From Rhodoferax sp. PAMC 29310 (GTDB lineage Bacteria; Pseudomonadota; Gammaproteobacteria; Burkholderiales; Burkholderiaceae_C), in NCBI RefSeq assembly GCF_017948265.1, contig NZ_CP072852.1, positions 248,001 through 312,000 of the forward strand: DNA of 64,000 nucleotides. Reading direction: 5' to 3'. This document shows, piece after piece, positions 45,499 through 54,030 of the stretch. Positions within the stretch are counted from its first letter, which is position 1. Every line of letters begins with the position of its first letter. Position numbers and translations under genes: made by a program. The notes beneath the pieces were generated by a model. The model was not told the DNA's origin. It searched no databases and saw only the letters and a list, made by a program, of their open reading frames with translations.

Positions 45499-46385
45499 TA
45501 GAAGTAGCCCTCTTGTTTTTTCTTTTCCATGGAGCCTGGCACGTCTGAATCTATCAAGCGCCCCTCTCGCTCAGAGCCGCGGGCGCCCAGGGTTTCGGCT
45601 ATGACTTCGTTTAGCGTGGTGGCATCTGACTCTACGGCCGCGGTCAACGGCCAGCAGCCCAGGGTGCGAAAGCGCACCTTGCGCATTTGGGCCACCTCAC
45701 CCGGAGCAAATGAGAAACGTTCGTCGTCCACCATCAGCCATTGGCCACCGCGCTGCACCACCGGGCGCACTTCGGCCAGGTACAGCGGCACGATGGGGAT
45801 GTCTTCGGCCTGGATGTACTGCCAAATGTCGGCTTCGGTCCAGTTGCTGATGGGGAACACTCGGATGGACTCATCGGGCGCAATGCGCGTGTTGTACAGG
45901 TTCCATAGCTCCGGGCGCTGGGCTTTGGGGTCCCACCGATGGCCAGGGGCTCTGAAGGAAAACACGCGCTCTTTGGCCCGGCTCTTTTCTTCGTCACGCC
46001 GGGCACCGCCAAACACCACGTCAAACCCATGTGCGTCCAACGCCTGCTTGAGCGCCTGGGTTTTCATCACATCGGTGTGGTAATTGCTGCCGTGTGTGAA
46101 CGGGCCCACGCCTGCTGCCAGGCCTTCGGGGTTGGTATGGGTGATGAGCGTCATGCCGCTCTCGGCCACCATGCGGGTGCGGTGCGCATACATGGCTTTG
46201 AACTTCCAGCCGGTGTCCACATGGAGCAGCGGGAACGGCGGCGGTGCCGGGTAAAACGCCTTGCGCGCCAGATGCAGCATCACAGACGAATCTTTGCCGA
46301 TGGAATACATCATGACCGGCTTGCGGGCGTTGGCCACGGCCTCGCGGATGATTTCTATGGATTCAGATTCAAGCGAGTTTTGCAT
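45498..46385 (-). CDS. cysD: Sulfate adenylyltransferase catalytic subunit
   Basis: This 295-residue ATP sulfurylase small subunit of the PP-loop family has [57 protein letters not shown] and [16 protein letters not shown]. With CysN it makes APS from ATP and sulfate. It overlaps cysNC at TAATG and lies 16 bases after the 515-residue sulfotransferase gene, so supply and use of activated sulfate are transcribed together. Confidence 0.96.
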   Translation of the reverse strand: MQNSLESESIEIIREAVANARKPVMMYSIGKDSSVMLHLARKAFYPAPPPFPLLHVDTGWKFKAMYAHRTRMVAESGMTLITHTNPEGLAAGVGPFTHGSNYHTDVMKTQALKQALDAHGFDVVFGGARRDEEKSRAKERVFSFRAPGHRWDPKAQRPELWNLYNTRIAPDESIRVFPISNWTEADIWQYIQAEDIPIVPLYLAEVRPVVQRGGQWLMVDDERFSFAPGEVAQMRKVRFRTLGCWPLTAAVESDATTLNEVIAETLGARGSEREGRLIDSDVPGSMEKKKQEGYF

Positions 46386-46401
46386 AACTAAATTTGGTTA
46401 C

Positions 46402-47949
46402 TTAAAGAATTTCGGCACGACCATCGGACAACCAAATGTCTTTGAGCAATTCGATTTGAGCCTCAGCGCGCAATAGTTCTGTTCGACATTGATCTTGCTG
46501 CGCTTCGGCCAACTTGGCTGTGGCAGCCATCTTTAGCGCCATGTCTTGCAAGGCCGAGTGTGCTTCGGCCAGTGATTGGCGCCGTTGCGCCGCGAGATCG
46601 AGCAAGGGCGGTACGCTCGCCGTCAATAGCGCAACTGAAACGTCCACAAGCACAGACCATCCTTCTGCCAGTTGATCAACTACCGGTTGAGGAATACAAA
46701 GCGTTGCATACGGATCGCCGCCGGTGACAACCACGCGCAACGACACACAAGCGTCTTGTGGGTCGATCAGCCGCATATCCTTTGAACAGTGTTCAAACAT
46801 TTGCGTGCCAGCAGGCCATTGCCACACCGGGCCGCCTTGCGCATCCACTACCCGCAGCCCGACTATCTCGCATGAGGCGGGCCGATCAGAAATGTCCAGG
46901 CGCAGACCACCAACGTTGCTTACGGCGGCAGGCAGCGCGAAACGCAAACACTGCATACCGTCGCCAAAGGCAAGGGGGGCGCGGACAGATTGGGCTTCGG
47001 AAATACCTCCGCCCACGTCACGCCAGAACAACTGCGCCATTGCACCCTGCCCCGCGATTTTATGAAAAAGCGGTCCAGGGCGAACAACTTCTTGTTTCAA
47101 CCGCTCCAACTGTGCCGCCTCACTCAACCATGGCTCAAGTGAGGCCAGATGCTGCTCGAACGAGGCCCGGATGTCATCCATCTCGCGATCAGTCTGCTCA
47201 CTTGGGGCAGCCAAAGCGCTGTAAAGCCGCTCGGCCAACCGGGCGGCAACATCCGGGGCGGCTTGCTGGCCCGGCACGGCGTTGAAATGTTTGAGGGAAG
47301 GTGACAAAAATTGCGATACCTGCTCGACCACAGCGGGGGACAGTTCGCCTAGCTGCAGGTCGAAAGCAGAATCCAGTTCCGCCAGCAGGGGAATCCAATC
47401 CTGCAGCAACGCGTTATATCGGACCACTACACGCTGATATTTGCGAGTGTAGCGCTCGGCATCGAGCAAATATGCCAGATAAAGCAACATGGCCTTGTTA
47501 ACCGGCATACCGTCGCGGTGCAGCAAAGAGGCCACGACCTCCTCGGGCCTGCGTAGCACCAAAACATAACAAGGTGCTATGCCGACCTCATCAAAAAGAC
47601 CCTGCCAAAGGGGAAGCAAGCGGCAAAGCCTGGGGTCTTTGAGCACCAGGGGATGGTCACCGGCAAACTCAAACTGAAAAATATGAGCCAGCCGATTTTT
47701 TGACTCAGCGATACCGGCTTGCTGCAGCCAGTCCAGCGGTAGCGGGCGAATATCCTGCCATGTATACCCCAGCGATTCCAGCAAACGATCATGTTCGCCA
47801 ACAATCAACTTACTTTCAAAGTAGCCCTTTTTGTTGAATTCATTTGCTGGTAGTAATGATATTCCGGCGTTATAACCCACATTCGCGAGGAAACCCGCCA
47901 TGGCAGATGTTCCGCTCCGGTGAATGCCAAGAATACAAATTAATTTCAT
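46402..47949 (-). CDS. Sulfotransferase-family protein with C-terminal coiled coil
   Basis: This is a 515-residue protein. The N-terminal about 240 residues have the PAPS-binding 5'-phosphosulfate loop CILGIHRSGTSAMAGFL and the 3'-phosphate segment CYVLVLRRPEEVVASLL followed by HRDGM. A beta-rich region (about 290-430) resembles a carbohydrate-binding module. The C-terminus is a coiled coil ending AEAQIELLKDIWLSD, a tail shared in outline with the 537-residue protein of this locus. It probably sulfates the capsular sugar and may bind the chain. cysD follows 16 bases downstream. Confidence 0.82.
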   Translation of the reverse strand: MKLICILGIHRSGTSAMAGFLANVGYNAGISLLPANEFNKKGYFESKLIVGEHDRLLESLGYTWQDIRPLPLDWLQQAGIAESKNRLAHIFQFEFAGDHPLVLKDPRLCRLLPLWQGLFDEVGIAPCYVLVLRRPEEVVASLLHRDGMPVNKAMLLYLAYLLDAERYTRKYQRVVVRYNALLQDWIPLLAELDSAFDLQLGELSPAVVEQVSQFLSPSLKHFNAVPGQQAAPDVAARLAERLYSALAAPSEQTDREMDDIRASFEQHLASLEPWLSEAAQLERLKQEVVRPGPLFHKIAGQGAMAQLFWRDVGGGISEAQSVRAPLAFGDGMQCLRFALPAAVSNVGGLRLDISDRPASCEIVGLRVVDAQGGPVWQWPAGTQMFEHCSKDMRLIDPQDACVSLRVVVTGGDPYATLCIPQPVVDQLAEGWSVLVDVSVALLTASVPPLLDLAAQRRQSLAEAHSALQDMALKMAATAKLAEAQQDQCRTELLRAEAQIELLKDIWLSDGRAEIL

Positions 47950-48150
47950 ATTGCAAGTTTTTTATTATAGAACTTAATGAATTATATTCAATAACCTAAG
48001 TTAGTAAGCATCAATAAAATCTAAGTATTTGTTGCAATATTAAAAAATGAAAACAATTTTACCTGAATGCATGAGGTAAATTATTAATAATAAAAACAAC
48101 TTTGAAGGTGTCGCTTAACTAATTTCTCAAAACAGGGTATGCAAACACCA

Positions 48151-49326
48151 TTAAAAATATTTATACTTACGCATTTCATTTTTTGCAAAATTTATATAGT
48201 GATAATATGGATTAACCCGGTTTTCAATCAAATCTGGATTTAGTATTAAATATACAACCGGGTTAAAATCTAATGGTATCCCAATGTCACTCATTAAGGA
48301 CCGATCTGCAACAAGAAAATTAATCTCATCTCTGAATTTGTTAAAAAAAACTTTTTCAGAATTTGCCAACTCAGAAGCAATCCATAAAAGTATTCTCCTC
48401 TCAATAGAATCTTCTTCGCTTGGGAGTGTGTGCGTCTTAATTCCAAAAACATCAGCATGACTCACCTCACTCATGTTAATTTTAATGTTTAAATTAAATT
48501 TAAAATTAAGCCACTCAACTTCATTTAAAAACTTAATTTTAATAATTTCTTTAACTTCATTCGTAGCAAGATCAAATAAATCACAACTCGAGTTTTCATT
48601 GCTACTAAGAATTAAATCAGATATCTCTCTGGAATACTTAGCGCCCAAAATTTTATTGAGCAGAAGCATTAAATCAAGCTCTTTTACTGAAAAACTTCTA
48701 TTAATTATTTTTCCATCATCCAGCGATTCATAACTGTATGAAATATTAACTGCATCAAATAAAAATTTAACAATATTCTTCTTAGCTAAATCGTCATAAT
48801 GACGAACAACTAATCTATCACTTGCCACTAATTTATCTAATAGTTTTAAAATATTAAAATGATCATACTTTGCATCATTCAAGTAATCCAACAACGTTCT
48901 AACTTCCCCGTGCCGCTTGACCAATTGGCTATAATTAGAGATGCAATACTCTATCGGAGACCTAGCTAAAAATAATATTTTATAATCAATGCAAATTCTA
49001 TTGCAAGAAGAAAATAATTTTTCAAGTTCAGTTTCCTCAAGAAAAGAAAATAATTCTGACGAGCATATTGATAGCCCTTGAGGATTAAGACCCATATAGC
49101 TATCTAGCATTTTATCAAGATCTTCATTTGAGTAATCATTTGATTTCAATAATAAAAACAAATGATACCCATTCCCTGAGTTTATTTCATCCTTCATAAA
49201 GTTAGAGTTATTATAATAAATTAAATCTAACTTTAGCAACTCAGAATTATCATTGAAAAAATTTTGAAGCGCACTAGATCCAGTTTTTGGACCGCCAAAA
49301 TGTAATAATAACTTTCTATTTGTCAC
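48151..49326 (-). CDS. Sulfotransferase-like protein with C-terminal NPDV/HY motif
   Basis: This 391-residue AT-rich gene encodes the P-loop LHFGGPKTGSSALQNFF, as in PAPS sulfotransferases, and YKILFLARSPIEYCISNYSQ in the 3'-phosphate position. The middle is divergent. The last about 45 residues (LDFNPVVYLILNPDLIENRV...YYHYINFAKNEMRKYKYF) match the DxxxYLxxNPDV...HYxxxGxxEGR-type tail seen on many capsule glycosyltransferases and on the N-terminus of the next gene. It is likely a second sulfotransferase. It lies 13 bases from the RgpF-HAD gene. Confidence 0.72.
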   Translation of the reverse strand: MTNRKLLLHFGGPKTGSSALQNFFNDNSELLKLDLIYYNNSNFMKDEINSGNGYHLFLLLKSNDYSNEDLDKMLDSYMGLNPQGLSICSSELFSFLEETELEKLFSSCNRICIDYKILFLARSPIEYCISNYSQLVKRHGEVRTLLDYLNDAKYDHFNILKLLDKLVASDRLVVRHYDDLAKKNIVKFLFDAVNISYSYESLDDGKIINRSFSVKELDLMLLLNKILGAKYSREISDLILSSNENSSCDLFDLATNEVKEIIKIKFLNEVEWLNFKFNLNIKINMSEVSHADVFGIKTHTLPSEEDSIERRILLWIASELANSEKVFFNKFRDEINFLVADRSLMSDIGIPLDFNPVVYLILNPDLIENRVNPYYHYINFAKNEMRKYKYF

Positions 49327-49339
49327 GATAAATTCACAA

Positions 49340-51196
49340 TCAAATAAAAGGATTTGATCCTATTTGGCTAACGATCTGCCCCCACTTTAAAACCATGCTC
49401 GGATTTTCCATAGAAAAACTATCTTTAATGGATGGAAAATCCATAGCATCCCACTTATCCATAGGGCCAAGAATGTGGAATGATGAAATTCCATAATCTC
49501 CAGAAATTTGACAATCCGCGCACACATTGTCTCCGACATGAATGAACTTTGATTTTTTATCAGATTCAGTTAAGCGTTTGTCAAGCATTTCCCACATAGA
49601 ACCGTTATCCTTCCTCAGACCAAGAGACGAAGATAAGAGTAGTTCATAGTCACATTTAACGCCAATCTTAGATAATAATTTTTTGATTTGTCGGTCCAAG
49701 TAGTATGTATCCGATATAAAAATTATTGATTTTCCCTCATTCGCCAAATAATTAATTAAATCAACAATTACATCCTTTCTTTCAAGAAATTCGAAATCTA
49801 TTTGAAATTCTAATTCGGCCATGTCAACAGGATCATAATCGAGATTTAATGAATTTACTAATTCCGTGTATATTTCAACAATATCAACATCACCTAGATA
49901 TTGTTTTTTAATACGTATATCCAGCTCAATTGAATTTCTTATTTTTACAAATTCTTCGCCTGTAATATTCCAACCCAGTCGACTTGGGAAATTAAATTTA
50001 GCGTAATCAGGCTCATAAAAACTACGCTTAACCACCGTATCAAAAATATCAAAAGAAATAATGTCATTTCTTAATAAAGATTGCTTTAATCGTAAAAAAT
50101 TACCTACCAAATAAGGCCTAAATATATACTTTGAATCATCCGTAAATTGACCAGTAGATGGGTTGTAAAAAAACTGGTCATAACCTTGATTTTTAGCAAC
50201 TTTGGGAATTATTCTTTCGATCACATGCAATAAACTTCCATCCGCAGGGAGTGGCTCACAAGGAAAATCTACGTAATTCCAAGTTTTCTCTAAAATTGGC
50301 TTGAGTGCGCTTGTTCTAGCCCAAAACATACCACCAACTGGGTATGCAAGAAAATTATCAACATCATCTATACCGTATTCACTTTTCAAATAACTACGAC
50401 CTAAAGATTTATTTTTTAACCAATGATTAACCCATGTGGGCAGATTCCAAAATGAAGTCGGATAGTAAATCCCATATTTCGAATTAGATTCGAGTATATT
50501 CAAGGCACGTGATAAAACTTGCTTATCCTTAACTAAATACTCGATCAGAAAATTGGCCCATTGTACTTGTTCCTTACTAGAATATAATGATTTTTTTGAA
50601 TGCAAATGACAAAAATAATCATAACTAAGCAATTTTTTTCCAAATTCAACTAGGAGCGGACCAAAATTTCTGCCATGATTTGGTACTATATTTATGTTAA
50701 TTTCATTAATACAGATATTTTTAGAAAAAACTTCTCTTGCTAAACCAGGAACGTCTGGATTTGTAGTAGTTATATATAGATCAAATTTAAAATCTACACC
50801 AATTAGTGCATCATTAAATTTCCCAATAAAATCAGGGTAAAAAATGTGAAGAACGACAGCATATCTCCCCTTACGCAGAACAGAATGGCTTATCGCAGTA
50901 AGATCATTTTTTGGCACCCATAATGGGCGCAATGGGAAGCAACTCCGCCCTTCTAACCGACCATGGCTAATATAGTGTTCAAGTGCCGACATACCTGATT
51001 CATAAACATCTGGATAATTTTCATAGTATGAAATCGTATCGAATGTTGATGCTGGCGAAATATCTGAATATGGTGACTTCCTCAAATAATCATCAAACGC
51101 TTCTATGTCAGATGTAAATTGGAGTTTATGCTGCGACTCATACCAAATCCGGTCGAATAAACCAAGCTCAATCGCTGCGTCCATTAACTTATTCAT
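49340..51196 (-). CDS. RgpF-type rhamnan synthesis domain fused to a HAD hydrolase
   Basis: This is a 618-residue protein. Residues about 50-85 carry the FDTISYYENYPDVYE...HYISHGRLEGR motif. Residues about 110-345 form a rhamnan-synthesis F domain (AVVLHIFYPDFIGKFNDALI ... HGRNFGPLLVEFGKKLLSYD with YFCHLHSKKS). Residues about 375-590 form a HAD-like domain with motif I SFDIFDTVVKR, motif II IFISDTYYLD, and motif IV HVGDNVCADCQ. RgpF proteins act in rhamnose polymer assembly; the HAD part may act on a phosphate ester or be structural. The gene is AT-rich and preceded by a three-base gap. Confidence 0.82.
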   Translation of the reverse strand: MNKLMDAAIELGLFDRIWYESQHKLQFTSDIEAFDDYLRKSPYSDISPASTFDTISYYENYPDVYESGMSALEHYISHGRLEGRSCFPLRPLWVPKNDLTAISHSVLRKGRYAVVLHIFYPDFIGKFNDALIGVDFKFDLYITTTNPDVPGLAREVFSKNICINEININIVPNHGRNFGPLLVEFGKKLLSYDYFCHLHSKKSLYSSKEQVQWANFLIEYLVKDKQVLSRALNILESNSKYGIYYPTSFWNLPTWVNHWLKNKSLGRSYLKSEYGIDDVDNFLAYPVGGMFWARTSALKPILEKTWNYVDFPCEPLPADGSLLHVIERIIPKVAKNQGYDQFFYNPSTGQFTDDSKYIFRPYLVGNFLRLKQSLLRNDIISFDIFDTVVKRSFYEPDYAKFNFPSRLGWNITGEEFVKIRNSIELDIRIKKQYLGDVDIVEIYTELVNSLNLDYDPVDMAELEFQIDFEFLERKDVIVDLINYLANEGKSIIFISDTYYLDRQIKKLLSKIGVKCDYELLLSSSLGLRKDNGSMWEMLDKRLTESDKKSKFIHVGDNVCADCQISGDYGISSFHILGPMDKWDAMDFPSIKDSFSMENPSMVLKWGQIVSQIGSNPFI

Positions 51197-51199
51197 AAT

Positions 51200-53341
51200 T
51201 CAAACTTTATTAAAGAAATAAAATGGGTTAATTACCCCAAAGCCAGATATTGCATCGTCCATTTCAAATAAATCCCATGTTTTCGTTGGGAAATTGCCCG
51301 CATTTGAAACAAATTTGCCATAATATTTACTTAAGTCACCACTATTCATAACAATATTTTTCATCATCGCTGTCTCAACATACTCAACTGCACCATCTAC
51401 TATCAGCTCTATTAAATTAAACTTATTCTGAGCTGTTGTCTCCATGCCAAACAAAAAAGAAATTTTGTTATCTATAAAATCAATGTCAACAACAGAACCA
51501 TGTGGAGCGGTTAAGAGAGACTCCAAATATAAAGAGCGATCAAGTAGTGGTTCTTCATCACCAAAACTAATATTATTGTAGATATAGCCTTTAAAGGATG
51601 TTAAATTTTCATTAGTAGCTTTTTTTGTTGTTATAAAATAGTGGCCTGTAGTACGCACGCCTGAAATATAAGAAAGAAGTGTTTGAATCGTACCAGCGTA
51701 TCCTAAATCTACAACATGCTCTTCCTTTGATTTTCCAAAATTTATTTTTTCCAAATAAATCAAATACAAACGTAATTTAGGTTTTACTATATTTAAAATT
51801 GCAGAGTTAGCCTCTTTAAATATTGATAAAACAAAATCTTTTTCGAGAGGCAACTCGATGCGCTTTTCTGCATTATTCTTTAACAGCAAAGAGGAGTTAA
51901 CAATATTTACTATCTCTTTATCTGTAAATGCAAATCTATTCTTGAAAAACTCAATAATATTTCCAGCATAGTGATGACCTAGCACCCTGGGCCACAATTC
52001 GGGCTTGGCTAATGAAATTTTAAAAAGAAAAGTTCTTGAACATAGCAAATAATTACTATTGAATTTTTTAATTAATTTTTTCTCAACAAGTTTTTTGTAA
52101 ACTGACTCAAGAAAATAGCCTTCTCTAGCCAAGAAATTTAAGTTCATTGAACTATCTATATCTTTTAGTTCATTCCCAAATTTTGAAAAAAATGAAGCTA
52201 ATACGGGCCCTAAAAATGAAGCACCAAAGTTTCGAAGTGATGCATTTTCATCAACTAGACTAGGTGTATAGTGGCTTTTAGATGGGCGAAAATTTACCAA
52301 ATTGGAAAATAGTGAATTCCAGCCAGACTCTTTTTCTTCAACTAAGCCGCTATTATTTGCAGTAAAAAAATAATTTTTTTCTAGGGAATTAAAATCATTT
52401 TTTTTCTTGATAAGAAGATTGTAATCAACTTGATTTTGATATATGGCGGGCAGCAATCCTGTTTGTGTCTTAATCATGTTGGAAATACTAATGCTGAATT
52501 CCAACCCGAAATCAATTGAAGCTACGTTTAACTTTAATTTGTTAGAACTAATTTCAAGTAAATAATCTTCATTTGAAATGAAAAGCTCTTTCTTGTATTG
52601 TGTCGAGGATAATAGGTCTTTACCTGCGTAATTTATTTTTGAAATTTCTTCAGAAAAAGTACAACAATCAAAACCCAAGGATAGTCTTGCAGCCAAACCA
52701 ACCCATTTTTCTTCAAGTAGGTCCTTTAGTTCTAGGAAATCAGTATTGATAATATTATTATTATTAATTAATGATTCATTTTTTAGCAAATTGATATCAT
52801 TTTTGCCAAAGTCGACTAATACCTTTGTATTCCAAATTAGCTTGTATAATATACCAAGTAATAAATTGGTAGCAAGTGGTTTTATCAAGTGAATGATGTC
52901 ATATGGACGATCAATCACAAAATCTATTGCTTCCTCTATGAAATTGGCTCCGTTCCCAATCAATAGCAAATGGTAATTGTTATTTATTGTGAAACTAGGA
53001 TCTCGCATTTCAATTCCATCTCTAGAATTAATCCCGACAATTATTTCAACATCAACGAATGTTTCGTACAACTTAACTAGGGTATTGACGCGGTCGGTAG
53101 TATTAGGAATATTAATCCACCCACAGACGGCAGCGCGCTGTGGTTTACTATCTACGCGATGGTTACAGTATTTTTGTCGCGCGAAGGCTAAGTTGGCGGC
53201 GATACTTTTACTCAGACCCGGGAATTCTTTTAGTGAGCGAGTGTAGTAGCGCACGGCGTTAACAAAATCGCCTTGGCGCATGGCGTTATTGCCCAGTTTG
53301 AGAGGGGAGTCAGCGTTACGGGTTTGTGTGACAGATTTCAT
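51200..53341 (-). CDS. Large capsule-locus protein with N-terminal TPR and C-terminal HAD-partner domain
   Basis: This is a 713-residue protein. Residues about 13-55 look like one TPR hairpin (LGNNAMRQGDFVNAVRYYTR). A glycosyltransferase-like region (about 65-330) follows, with CGWINIPNTTDRVNTLVKLY and PYDIIHLIKP. The C-terminal half has NFLAREGYFLESVY, YLLCSRTFLF and VDLGYAGTIQTLLSYI, signatures I associate with the second half of COG5610-type HAD proteins, whose HAD half appears in the next gene. Codon use switches from GC-rich to AT-rich about 250 bases in. Enzymatic activity is not predictable. Confidence 0.65.
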   Translation of the reverse strand: MKSVTQTRNADSPLKLGNNAMRQGDFVNAVRYYTRSLKEFPGLSKSIAANLAFARQKYCNHRVDSKPQRAAVCGWINIPNTTDRVNTLVKLYETFVDVEIIVGINSRDGIEMRDPSFTINNNYHLLLIGNGANFIEEAIDFVIDRPYDIIHLIKPLATNLLLGILYKLIWNTKVLVDFGKNDINLLKNESLINNNNIINTDFLELKDLLEEKWVGLAARLSLGFDCCTFSEEISKINYAGKDLLSSTQYKKELFISNEDYLLEISSNKLKLNVASIDFGLEFSISISNMIKTQTGLLPAIYQNQVDYNLLIKKKNDFNSLEKNYFFTANNSGLVEEKESGWNSLFSNLVNFRPSKSHYTPSLVDENASLRNFGASFLGPVLASFFSKFGNELKDIDSSMNLNFLAREGYFLESVYKKLVEKKLIKKFNSNYLLCSRTFLFKISLAKPELWPRVLGHHYAGNIIEFFKNRFAFTDKEIVNIVNSSLLLKNNAEKRIELPLEKDFVLSIFKEANSAILNIVKPKLRLYLIYLEKINFGKSKEEHVVDLGYAGTIQTLLSYISGVRTTGHYFITTKKATNENLTSFKGYIYNNISFGDEEPLLDRSLYLESLLTAPHGSVVDIDFIDNKISFLFGMETTAQNKFNLIELIVDGAVEYVETAMMKNIVMNSGDLSKYYGKFVSNAGNFPTKTWDLFEMDDAISGFGVINPFYFFNKV

Positions 53342-53439
53342 TTTGATGCTTGTAATTTTCGGAGTTAATACCGATAACGTTCTCAGTTTTACGCTGTACT
53401 GTGTGTTTATCGAGAATCGACTCTTGCCGACGGGTTAGG

Positions 53440-54027
53440 TCAGTACAGAGGGGCGTCTGCTATTGATTTTATTTGCCCTTGAATGCTCGTTGCAGGCAGC
53501 CCTAACTGAGCCAATTGCGCGCTTACCCTAGCTTGGGTGAGTAATCGCCCATCGCTACCAGAAGAACCCGTGGCAATCGACGCCTGAAAGTGCTTAATCG
53601 CTCTTTGCGCTTGCCCGCTCACGGCAGCAGCCCGCCCAAGGGTGTTGTGCACACCCGCTATAAGTATCTGGCTGACCAGCCGTTTGCTGCAGCCCCAGTC
53701 CATGGCCAGGCGGGTGTATTGGCGTGCCTCTGCGGCGTTGCCTTGGGCGCTGTGGCCCGCGGCGGCTAGCAGAGCTAGCTTGGCGCGGTCGGGGTGGTGT
53801 TGTAGGGTGTCGCGCTCTAGCTGGGTCAGACTTTCCCAGTCGCCAAACTGCCATTGGGTGCGGCTGCGCTCCAGCAGGTTTTCGTCATAGGGCACCAGGT
53901 GGCTGGTCACATCTGTAGCATCAAAATGGGCTCTAGCCCTTATGGGCTGTGCGCTAGCAGCTATCTTTTCTAGTGCAAAGGTGGGTTGGTAGCGGCGCTT
54001 TTTGAGCCATTTGCGGATTTTTGGCAT
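53440..54027 (-). CDS. TPR-like hypothetical capsule protein
   Basis: This 195-residue protein begins with a basic stretch (MPKIRKWLKKRRYQPTF) and contains helix-turn-helix repeats such as LTQLERDTLQHHPDRAKLAL followed by AAAGHSAQGNAAEARQYTRL, typical of tetratricopeptide repeats. No catalytic motif is seen. Such proteins often accompany capsule glycosyltransferases and may scaffold them. It starts four bases after the stop of the coiled-coil methyltransferase gene. Confidence 0.68.
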   Translation of the reverse strand: MPKIRKWLKKRRYQPTFALEKIAASAQPIRARAHFDATDVTSHLVPYDENLLERSRTQWQFGDWESLTQLERDTLQHHPDRAKLALLAAAGHSAQGNAAEARQYTRLAMDWGCSKRLVSQILIAGVHNTLGRAAAVSGQAQRAIKHFQASIATGSSGSDGRLLTQARVSAQLAQLGLPATSIQGQIKSIADAPLY

Positions 54028-54030
54028 GGC

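Larger units (their letters stand above)
47950..53090. other. AT-rich block inside the capsule operon
   Basis: From the 200-base gap at 47,950 to about 53,090 base composition falls sharply: poly-A/T runs are frequent and codons end mostly in A or T, unlike the GC-rich genes on both sides. Three and most of a fourth gene lie here. The change on the right falls within the gene 51200-53341, whose first about 250 bases are GC-richer. This indicates a segment acquired from a low-GC source or a recombined module. Confidence 0.8.
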
